Positions 20,061 through 32,000 of a stretch of 64,000 nt of DNA are shown one piece after another (within the stretch, counting starts at the first letter, position 1; each line of letters begins with the position of its first letter). The position numbers and the translations under genes are program-made. The notes under the pieces were generated by a model, which had not been told where the DNA came from, made no database searches, and worked only from the letters and a program-made list of their open reading frames with translations. This stretch comes from Henricia sp. BOLD:AAB3569 (Eukaryota > Echinodermata > Asteroidea > Spinulosida > Echinasteridae): contig JBBELK010000001.1 of NCBI GenBank assembly GCA_037783545.1, positions 2,046,001 through 2,110,000 of the forward strand. Direction: 5' to 3'.

Positions 20061-23000
20061 TTTGCCACACTGTCTCCAACTGCTCTTCGAGATTCCTGTG
20101 AAGTGAAAATAATTAAAGTGTCCAGCTTCACCCAGGATTCAATACAGCTTTAATACAGGGTGTCCAAAAAATGTCCAGATCAAACCAGACAACCTCAGAA
20201 TCACCCAGTTTAGGATTTGTCAATAGGCAGTCACTCCTAGTCGAGGGCTGACTTTGCTGCACCAAAAATAACTTTTGATCCGCTTGACGGATTTTGATGC
20301 AATAAAGACTATCAGTATCTGGGGAAACTTAGACCCTGTTCTCACTAGAGAAATCGCTTCGTTTAACGAGGATTAATTAATTATCGTTAGTTAATGAAGC
20401 GTGCGTTCACATATCACTGGACGAAGATAGAATGAAGAGCGGTACCGTACACATTATAAGCGACCGCTAACGAAGATCGAATGAAGTTGTTGGAGGTCGT
20501 ACATACGCGCTGTGTGGGTTTTCCAGTGGCGCGTCAAAAACAACACTTGCTGGGCGCTTGACACACAACGCGCTTGTGCAACTGGGCATGCCGAATTGCT
20601 TCGTTGAACGAAGGGAGCGTTCTTATTACAAATTTGCTTTATCGAATGAAGCTATGGCTTCGTCGAATGAAGCTATTTGCTTCATCGAATGAAGCGATTC
20701 CAATCATCGTCGAATATAGAGGCGTGTGTTCACATCAGGAAAACTCTTTGTAGAATCATCGTCGAACGAAGCGATTTCACTTGTGAGAATGGGGTCATAA
20801 ATTCTGAGGTTGCCAGGTTTGACGCGGACATTTTTTTAGGACACCCTGATAGCAAAAAGTTTGAAGAACACTCTTATACGATTCTGCTATAGCGGCCATC
20901 AAAGTACTAGACCACAACAGAGAGTTAACAATAAAACTATTAACTCTCTGTGTAACCCACCTTTTTTCCAATGTAAAAGTATCAAGGGAATCCTGTTTTT
21001 CCTGTACGATGGTTTTGAGGTGTGCCATTTCTCGTTCGTACTCTCTAAGCTGACTCGCATGGCTGTCATCCTGGGCTTCAATACGGCTGGACATGTTCCC
21101 CAGTTTATGGTCAGCTTTCTGCCTGTAAGACTGCCAATAAACGACACACAAACTTGCTAATTTTAAAATTCAAGCAAATGTGAGAGAATGTCGTTTGGCT
21201 TGCATCTGAGAGAATGAATATATTAGTAAAGGTTTGCTTTGTCCCATCCGATGTAAATTTATTAGCACTCATGATTCCTGATACACTATGAGAAAAACTT
21301 CAGAGTGTGCTTGGGTAGGACCTGAACCCACGACCTCCTGCATATTAGGCAGATGTCTTAACCACTTGACCACCAAGCTGGCAGATGTTAATGAGCAGCC
21401 GGTTCTCCACGAAACCCGCTGCTAAATGATTTGAACCATTTGCTCGGTGGTCGAGAGGTTAAGATGTCTGCCTAGTTTGCAGGAAGTCGTGGGTTCGAGT
21501 CCCACCCGAGCACACTATGAAGTTTTTCTCATAGTGTCTTGGGGAAGCACTGAGTATATACCAAGTACAGTGAAACTTGTCTATTGTGGCCACCCTCGGG
21601 ACCGTAAAATATGGCCACTATAGACCTCTTATCCAGTGGCCACTATAGACAAGTTTGACTTTTAAGCATACTTTGTCTTTTGCAAAATGATTCAGAGCTG
21701 TACAATACACACTACTGGACCTTGTGGGATAATTTAAGGAGTTGTTCAGATTTTTCCAGAAAATTAATTTCGTTCTAAGCCAATGTCGTACATGTACGAT
21801 CTGTCGTATGCATTCTGAAAGTATTATCGTACATGTACGATCTCGATTGTATTATTTCCCCCGCCCCCAAAAAAAGCCAACCGTCGCGCATGTAAGACTT
21901 CAATTACGAAAAACTTTAGGGTTAAATGTTAACAACAATGGGCACTAAAAGAGTTAACAGTCACATAAAAGACCTCCCCAAAATACTATCCATGAGAAGA
22001 AAACAGGAAATTTGCAATCTCCAATTTGGACGTGGAAGCAAAGAGGTTGGTGTAATCACTGCACTGCTTTATGGAACTGGATAAATTAGTTTATAAAACA
22101 TCAGTGGTTTTTTTAGAGCGCCAAATTTCAGAATGGAAATGAGAAAAATATGACATGGGAAAAAAATGATGATCTAGACACGCTCCTTTAATACGATCAA
22201 GCAAACTTGAATCCTAAAGATTAACTGAATTTTGAGCTGCCTTATAATTTCTACAGTAATAAAATCTTCGAACAAATCTTTCACTAGTTGCCGATACCTT
22301 TAATTTCTCCTCCAGTCTTCCGATGGCAATATTCCCTGCTAGCATTTTGTTCACCGCTTTCTTCTTTTCATGCTCTTGACTTTTAGCCTGGGAATAATAG
22401 AAAGAGAGCAAACCTGTGTCCTGTTTACAGTGTTCTCCACTGGTTGTTATCTTGTCTGAGCAGCGCCCTCATGCAGTGAACACTGACCAACCCCCAAAAT
22501 CCTTGTTTGCTGTGTGAGGGGCGCTGTTAAAAACATATGTATGCAGCTATCATGGCCGTGTGATCGGCTGTGGATTGGGTCGCCGATGCAATAGATTTAA
22601 AAGTGTTAAGTAAATGATAATGACACCAGCAGCTAGCGAAGCACGTTTGGTGATTTTACAACTAATTTTGGAATAACTCGGCCGTACTTCTGTGCCCAAT
22701 TTCATAGAGCTAGCTGAAAACGTGTGCTTACTGTAGCAGAAACGTTGTGCTAACGTTAAGGCTATTTCACGGCCGCAGCGTGCTTAAGCATGCACGCGCT
22801 TTGAAACCGCCATTGTTGCGTCACTATCTTAAGCAAAATTTGGCTCTGCGGTTAAGGCAGGTTTTCAGTTGCTTACCGTTAACGATGTCTATGAAATAGC
22901 CTGACGCTCGGTTAATGGAAAATGGGCTGTTAAACAGCTCTATGAAATTGGGCCCAGGTGTTTTTAGAGAGTAAATGGATCGTTTTTGTCTGGGCAGCAA

Positions 23001-26000
23001 ATTTTTGTTTAGGGGCTAACAGCACCTCTGATGATTATTTGTCTGTTGATCACGTTCAAATGACGTCACTTCTTACAAATTACCACGTGCATCATGATTT
23101 TGAGCGTATTTTGTTGTAACGCTCATCGGTTGCGCCGTATTTCAAACAAATTTTGAGCAACACGCGCGCGCGTTTAGAACATGTTTCAGGGTGTGCATGC
23201 GCGTACTTTATGGCGTTTAATACGCAGTAGCATTTTTTCCTACGAAGATGGCGTCTGTGAACGTGATCAATAGGCAACACACCCGGATAAAACAGCTTGT
23301 GAAGAACCTTGGCTTTAAATTTTTTAAGTGCACTGTGTACGGCTCAACAGTTACATTCAAGTCACACAGTGAAACCCTGAGCTACGCTTGAGACTTAAAC
23401 CCAAATCTTGAATTATTCACTTTTGATTTAACATTTGGAAACCAAGTATTAAAAAAAAATGATAAACAAAAAAATATTGAATTTTCAACTGGAAAAGCAT
23501 TTAAGAAAAAAAGTGTTTTGCAGTTTTTGAAAAGTGAAGTTTTGCAGTTTTTGAGATATGGCACAAAAATCTTTATCTCATGAATGACAGCCTCACCAGT
23601 GGCGGATCCAGCCTCATTAAAATACAGGAATACAATGGAATTCAGGGGGTCCGACTCCCTGAATTCCATTGTATTCCTGTATTTTAATGAGGCTGGATCC
23701 GCCTCTGCTCACCACTTGTGTTAATGAATCTCTCTCAGCGGCCGTCTGCTCTGCAATCTCCAACACACTGTTTAGATGCTGGTTGGACAAAGCCAGTTTG
23801 TTCTCGCTGTGCTCCAATTCTTTTTGTAGCAGCGCTATCTTGTGCTGTAGTTTTCTGCAATTACCAGAAAAAATGGTATCACTTTTTCAAATTGCACAAT
23901 TTCATAAAATGCATGATTTTATGGAGAAAACGTCACTGGCCAACAGTCATCACTCTTTTTGTGAGAAAACATAAAACGTTTTAACCAGTTCGCGACGGGG
24001 AACTGCTAAGTGCATGGGGCGGTTATACAGAATTAGCCCATGGGTCAGTAGCAGGGCAGAGCTAACTGGTCTCTCATCTTGTTGGCTTGGGGTCATATCA
24101 GTTTTAGGTTTTTGACCTGTGACTGGACTCTGGAGAAAATGACTTGTGACTGTACTTGGGAAATAAGATTGATTTACGACTTGAAATAAAAACTAGTCAT
24201 CAAGTCTCCAGCCCCAGAGACATACATGTATACTGCATAACCAAAACTGCAAGTGCAGTCTCCCGCTCCAGGGGAATAAATTGGAAAATGCCTAGCTGTC
24301 GCGAAGGGGTTAATGACAGGGACCTGAATTGAAACCAAGGGACTTGTGATGATTTGGGACAAGCTCAACTACAACATTATAAGATCACAGGTTTTATCAT
24401 AGTCTTTTTATACTCTCTATCTGGCATTTTCCCCAATGACTCACTTCTGAACTCTAGTCAATGCCTTAATCTCCCCCTGCATCTGGCTTTCCTCCGCCTC
24501 CCCGTCAGCAACCTTGATAGCCAGTGTCTTCTTCTCACTCTGAACTGACGACAGTTTCAGCAACACATTGTCCATCTCAGCTCGATGCGTACGCTGCTCA
24601 TCCTCAAGCGATCTGAAAGAGAAATTGGTGACTTGACTGAGAGTTGTATTTAATGTTGGGACTTAGAACCAAATTTTTGAATATTCAGTTTTGATTTTAC
24701 CATCCGATTTCACACTTTGGAAAGTAAGTATCAAAATAAAATTGATTTTCCATTTTTAACTCAAACCGAAAATGATGAAAGTGTGTGAATCTATGAATAC
24801 AATTATGAGAGTAAAATTGATCCAAACAAAAGATGCCAAACAAAAGAGAGGCATGACACCTCTAGAGGACATAATTAATCTTTATGGTCTCAGTTGTGTC
24901 ATGTATGCAGATGACACTCAGCTTTATATTGCCTGCGAAACACTGACGGATACGTCAGTTATTGGCATAGTTGAGGCATGCATTGACAGGATTCGTCAAT
25001 GGATGAGTTCAAACTGGCTTGCTCTTAATGAAAGCAAGACAGAGGTTCTCAGGTTCTCATCGAAATTTAAGACGACTGTGTCCGCTGGTGTTCCAGATGA
25101 GGTAGTTGTGTGGGTGGGTGACAGTCTTGTTCATCCCTCCTCTACAGCACGTGATCTTGGAGTAACATTTGACTCCACTGTCAGTATGAACGCTCATGTA
25201 ACTAATGTTTGTCGATCGGCATCACATGCCCTTTGGAAAATTAGGAAAGTCCGCAATATTTTGGATAAGGCTGCTACAAAAAAGTTAGTTCACGCTTTTA
25301 TTAGCTCCCGCTTAGACTATTGTAATAGTCTTTTGTTTGGCCTTCAGTCAACTGAAATTAGAAAGTTGCAACTCATTCAGAATTCCGCTGCTCTACTGGT
25401 TGCCAGGACTGGCATTCACGAGAGCATTACCCCTATTCTTAGAGACCTTCACTGGCTGCCGGTCGAGCAGAGGATTCGTTTCAAAATTCTTGCCATTTCT
25501 TATAAAGTAATCAAAAATATGAACGCGCCAATTTATCTTACTGAATTGTTAAACCTTCGTGTGCCAAAGAGAGGAACAAGGCAAAGCAGTGCAATTTGTC
25601 TTGAACCTCCATCAGTTAAGTCAACTAGAACAAAATATTATGCAAATCGTGCATTTTCAGTTGTGGCTCCAAGATTATGGAATGGGCTTCCTGTGAATAT
25701 TCGAGATGCCTCCACTTATGAGTCATTTAAGTCCTTGCTTAAAACTTATCTTTTTAGGGATTTTTTTTTTTGTTAGTGAGTTTCGTGGTGTTATTGTATT
25801 TATAATGACTTTTTTGTAAAGTGTGCAGAGATATTTATGTTGTGCACTTTAAACAATAAATGATTGATTAGATTGATTAGATTGCTCTGGCGGGATGCCA
25901 AGATAGCTCAGTTGGTAGAGCAGTCTGTTGGCCATGTATGCCAAGGACCTGGGTTCGAAGCACTGCAATTTTCTTGTGTTTCTAAATTCATGTTTCAAAA

Positions 26001-29000
26001 GATGCTTTGTTTTAATAGCTATGGCGAGCAACAAAACAAACGTGTTCTCCACTATTATTGAAACATTGTCTATTCTCGGGAAAAGGGCATAGATTGAACT
26101 TTTTTCTTCGTAAACATTGTTAACTGTGTTTAAATAATCTAGGCTCCCTAAACGAATGTCGACCTCTAAATCAGGTAATTGTTTTTAAATATAATCTGAA
26201 CTGTGCAATATGTGTCTATTTTCAATACTGGAGAGACCTTTTCCTCCAGGATTATATCTCTGTACAATGTCATTCATCTTCTCTCAAAACAAAAGAAATC
26301 TTAAGATAGATCTAAGGATCTAAAGAACAGCAGCGAATAGTGCCACAACATACCTTCCTAAATTTCCAAATTTCCAATATACCGCATGTAACAAGGACAC
26401 CAACAAATGTCACAAAGTACGTGTCCTATGTTACATATGTTAAATAAGAAATGTGTACACAGAGTTTTCAGAAAGGTATGTTGTTGCACTATTTGTTGCT
26501 TAAGTTATCTCCTTGGATCTGTCTTAAGATATTTCCTTTGTTTTGAGAGAAGATAACTGGCATTGCACAGAGTTATGATCCTGGTGAAAAAGTCTCTCCA
26601 GTATTGAAAACAGACTTATATACGAGTACACCGATGTCATACGCTCTGTCAGAAAATGCCCTCTCTGACAGAAACACTTGGTGGCGCTATGTATTGTGAA
26701 CCGGCCGAATTGACCAACTCACCTCTTGTACCCGGCCACAGTGCTCATGTGTTCCTGTATGGGCATTTTGGTTTCGGCAACCACGATGGATTGGTCATGT
26801 CGCTGTTTGAGGGCGCTATAACGATGTTTCAGTTCTGATAACTGAGCCTCGAAGTCATTCTTCTCTGACTCTTCGATAGCTAGGCGCTTGCTCATTTTGG
26901 AAACTGTCAAAAATGGAATCCATACAGTAGAGGGATAACAATTTCCCATGGATAGTATTTTAGGAAGATATTTTATATGATTGTTAGTTTAGAACAAAAT
27001 CCATTTTCTGGCAAAATCTGAACAAGCTCTTTTAAGAATTTCAGTGGAAATTTTGAACCAGGTAGAAAATACACAAGCTATAGAGCTTCTGCACCGGCGG
27101 CCATAACAGGGGGCATGTTTTCTTATTTAAATGATGTAACAATAGAACCACAAAGCACCTACTCATGCATGACACATGGTCACAATGTGACTGCCCCCTG
27201 TCATGGCCACTGTGCACAGGCTCTATTGCAGAAATTGTACACATATAAATACACACACATAAAATAATACACAACAAAATTTGCAATCTTTTGATAGCCC
27301 TTACCTTCAAGAGAGTGTGCCTTCTGCGTGTCCTTCTGCTTGCGATGTAAGGTGTCCAGCTGGCCTTGGATAAGTTGGTTTTCCTCTAAGACAATACGGG
27401 CATGCTCCTGAAGGCGATGCCTGTAACAATAGTAATGCCATAGAATGCAGAGATGTGTTCCTATATACATTTGAGAAACCACATCAAATAGCTGCGGTTT
27501 AGTTGTAGGGCCGTTTAGTTGTTCCTAAACACTTCAGATAGCCAAACAAAATACAATGCATCATTTGAAAGATGAAACTGTTTACCAATTCTTGTAATGG
27601 GGCATTTAAAGATAGTATACATGATTGGTAAACTGTTACAAATAGTTTTATCCCCCTGTGTGATTGAAGATATTCATGATAAAAACCAACCTGAGCAAAA
27701 ACCAGCTCCGTACTTCGTCTAACTTTTGAGGAAACAGTCAAAAAAGCATTTACAGTAATTTCGCCTCAAAACTATTGCGCCCCAAAACCACATCGCCCTG
27801 AACCACGGCCTGTGCACGAGGTTGTTTGGAGGCGAAGTGGCTTTTGGGCTAAGTAGTGTTTGGACGAAGTGGTTTGGGGGCGAATTGAATTTACGTCTCG
27901 CGAGACGAAAAATAATTGTTTTGCTAATTTCTCAAAGACTATAGCACTTTAGACAAAACCATTTCAGGGGAATTTTTCTACCGTCATCATGTTTATATCG
28001 TGTAAGTTATGTGTAAATCTGTGAACATTTCTTATTCTTCGAGATACCAATCATGTGTACTGCCTTTAAAGAAGAATGTTGGAAAACTAGCCTGCAGAAA
28101 TTTCAGCTACATATACACAGCAATGCTTCAGTAAACCTTTAAAATCCATGCATGTTTTTTGTGTTATTTAAGTGAAACCACCATCAATTGTTAATACAGA
28201 AAGTACCATCTTGGACAGAAAAAAAATGTCATTACTATCAACTCATTTTTGTTGTTGTCAACTCATGAAGTAATATTTTAGGTTGTTGCAAATGGGCCTT
28301 TAATAATATCCCACTGCCAAACTAATTTCAGTATCGTTTTTATCATGTCATTGTATCGTATTCAGAAAATTGTTGTTTTCACGGACTGACACCTATCGTA
28401 AATTAACAAATTAGGGAGTGTTTCGGTTAATTTTTCCTATATCCCATAAGTATATGGATGGTATTATTCATGTCAAGTATTTTCAAAGCCTTCGTGGAAA
28501 CCAAAATTCATGCGTTATAAGTCCAGTGTACGAAGCTTGTGCGCACAGTTCGTGAAAACTTGTGTCCCCCACTGTGCGGTTTTCACAAAATGTAACAGAA
28601 GGGCACATATGTGTCACTTCCTGATGTCAGCAATGATGTACATCTCACAGTACGGTACTAAACTGAGTGCATAAATCATTGTTACCATTCCGTCGGTGTA
28701 ACCGAGGACGGAGAGCTAACTTGTTCCAGTTTCAGGTGTAACCTCTGGTTCTCATGTATGACCTCCTCTGCTGACTTGCGCAGACGATTCAGATCTCCCT
28801 GAGTTAATCGCATCTGCTCATCCTGGAAGAACGATTAAACAGAGTATATACCCAGTGTGCTTTATAAAGTGAAATGGCTGACATGCTATCATTTAGTCCA
28901 TGCGTTTGCCAGACAAAACAGATGCAATATTTGGTATGGTGCCTAATGACCATTAAATTGAAACAACTAAAGTTGTGATTAAGCACCAAACTAAATTTGT

Positions 29001-32000
29001 TAATTTGCTTAGTTGCACTCCCATGCAACACCAAGAGAAAAACTTGGTTTGTATGGAAAACACGAGGGAATATACCAATGTGTCTTATATAGACGAATCC
29101 GGTTGCTGAGGACTCCTTATACGCCCGCCATTACTGGGGCCTTCCACTGCCATCAACTGGGTGCTCTGTTTGTTGTTAAATCGAACAACGCACAACGCGC
29201 CCACTTCGCGTACACAGGCTTCGCAAGCTTACAATAAAGCGCAGAATTGTTCAAAGTGACAACATAATGTAACAGCTTATCATCAACAAAAAATGCACAG
29301 TTCATGGCACTGGATGGCCCCCAGTTATGGCGGACGTACAGAGAAGAGGACTTCAGTTCTCGGATTGGTGTATAGCTCAGCTGGTAGAGCATGATCTGCC
29401 CAGTCAATGGTATTGGGTTCAAATCCTTATAAGGCCCATAAGATTAAACATTCCGTCTTTCAACTCAGAAAATTATTTGTATACCATTAAACTCGTAAAA
29501 AAAAAGAACTCAAAAACAAAACATTTATGATTTATTGGAGGCCTGACAAATAAGTGATAGCATGTTGAAAGACTGACCTTTTCTTTGAGTGATTTTTCGT
29601 ATGCTACAATCAGAGGTGACAAGTATTTTGGATCAGTTAACTTGCGTGGAATCTTGCCACGGGACGGCAGGCCGGGTGGGTCACCTTTCTGTACACACAC
29701 ACCAAGGATAAAATATCAAATAGTTCTCAATCTCTCTTAAATTTTTTTCCCAGCAGTCCCTTGGTAATTATCCCTTAAAAAAATTACCTAAAAAATAAAT
29801 AATAATACGTAACCTCTCAATCTTCAAAATCAATACGATTTTACATACACCCTAGAGACTTAGGGATATTAATTGGGGCAAGCCTGGCAGGGGTTTGGTT
29901 CGTATCTTAAGTGATCCCTGGAAGGGATGGTTATCTCACTGAAGGGTTTATCCCTCTGTAGGGCTTGTATAAGCTCACGTGATAGCCAATCCCAATCAGT
30001 GAGGAACAACTGCACTGCCGTGATTCAAGACCACCAGTTGGCTTCATAGCTCAATTGATAGGGCATCTGCATGTTAAGCAGAAGGTCCGCAGTTCAAATC
30101 CCGGTCGAGCCAAGTTGTTTTTCACTATTGTGTTTACCAAACTCATGGACATTTGTCCACATTTGTATCAATTTTTAATTCTAGTGATAATGAATGGGTG
30201 TAGTTCAGCGCCTAGCCCCTTACCTGTGGTGTGGAGTACTAATGGCCTGGTACCTGCTGAGTTGGGTGTTGAGTGTGTGGATAATGAATGGGTGTAGTTC
30301 AGCGCCTAGCCCCTTACCTGTGGTGGTGAGTACTTGGCCTGGTACCTGCTGAGTTGAATGTTGAGTTTGTGAATAATGAATGGGTGTAGTTCAGGGCCTA
30401 GCACCTTACCTGTGGTGGTGAGTACTTTGCCTGGTACCTGCTGAGTTGAATGTTCAGTTTGTGGATAATCGTCTTCAGTTGTTCATTTTCATCAATGACT
30501 TCTTCGGCCTGTTGTCTTATCTGAAATTGCTGTGAATGATCTGTTAAAAGAAATTGTAATAGTCTTCATTTCACATAGTCCTCATTCTGGTTAACAGTCA
30601 ATTCCATAGTGCTGCTTAGTACACAAATTTGCTTAGCATAAAAAGTTAATAGCTTTGCTAAAACTGATCTACCAGCCAAAATTGCTTGTCAACTTGTGTT
30701 CAATAGTAAGAGTAGCAGAACATAAATTAATCGGAATACATTTGTACGATTTTGGCCGGTGATCTAATTTTGTAAAAGTTAACAAATTTGTAAAACCAAA
30801 CAAATTTTTGAAATTGGCCCCTATAGTTACCATACTGCCACCATGTCGTGTCCTTATTGAAATAAACATTATTATTTTCTACTGGGAAACCACTTTCAAT
30901 CACTAAAAACACTTGGAAATCTTAAAAAGCATGTCACACTTTTGTACCCCTAATTTAGGGAATTACCCATCTATATTTCGAGACACTTGAAAAACTGTGT
31001 GAAGCAGGTCCTATTTCTAGGCTGGTTACATACAGCTATACTCCACAGACAATAGAGCCATTATACCACAGGGGCCCAGTTTCTTTCACATAAGGGCGCT
31101 CTTGTAAAAAGATGTGTGTTCACACTGTACACACTTTATAAATTCATCTTTAATTATTGTTTTCTTATAAAAAATATATCATCTCGGGTGAAATTATTGT
31201 ATTGGACAGTTGGAACCACTTCTATCTTGCATTTGAGTAAGACTTGGAAAGAATTTCGTTTACTGGTCGCCACTAATTTTTCTTAAGATGACTCAATAAA
31301 CACCAAAAAGTGAGGAGCAAGAAACATTCAACAGTTTATTTCAAAATTCAAAACTTTCTCTGCCATATGTTCCATAGACTCTGCACACGGCATCTGAGTG
31401 GTGACCAGTGAGCAGAATTCAAGATTATTCTGGTCAGTTGGAAACAATTTTGGAACATTGCAAATCTGTATACAGGCTTTATTAAAACTGCCAAGAGCTG
31501 ACCTGCGTCTTTCATGGATTCAGACAGGCTCCTCAGGTTGGTGTTCTCTAGATGCAAGTGGTCGTTGACACCTTTGATAGCCTCATTGTCCAGCCGCAGG
31601 TTCTCACACAGCTGATGTAAATCCTCAAGTGGTTTGGGAGTATTGTCTGAACATCAAGGGCACAAAAATACAATGTTGTATTTTACGCAGTAGTGCAGTG
31701 AAGGCCAAAACAAGATGGATTTAAGGAGACTGTTAGTCTTTACATGAGCTTTTACAGACATACTCTTGTTGGGCAAAACAATTTCCTCCCTCAAACTTCA
31801 GTCAAATTGTGACTGGTATTGGAAGCCATTTTTTACATCATTGCATCGCGGGTTTTATGACGAATACAACAAAGAATGCTATGGAAACCATCAGCGTACT
31901 TAAGGGAGGATAGTGCCACCTATGATGCCTACAGTTGAAGTCAGAAGTATAAATACATGTACACCACTACAATCATCACCCAAAATGGTAAACAGGACTA

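Noticed and set aside
21119-21130. Later acceptors for CEP89 exon 17
   Set aside because: The acceptor giving SYRQKADHKLG aligns residue for residue with human GYKKQAALKLG; later AGs drop those residues or break the phase.
21436-21512. Possible functional tRNA gene
   Set aside because: The cloverleaf is good, but the same head with the same non-tRNA tail recurs at other sites in the window, so it is a SINE.
24772-24855. First 28 codons of the reverse transcriptase frame as part of the LINE
   Set aside because: The sequence before about 24856 does not resemble the RT family and is probably host intron that happens to be open.
28721-28822. Shorter form of CEP89 exon 11 ending at a GTTAGC donor
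   Set aside because: It leaves phase 0, which puts stops or nonsense into exon 12; the longer exon ending at 28686 keeps phase 2 and the conserved segment.
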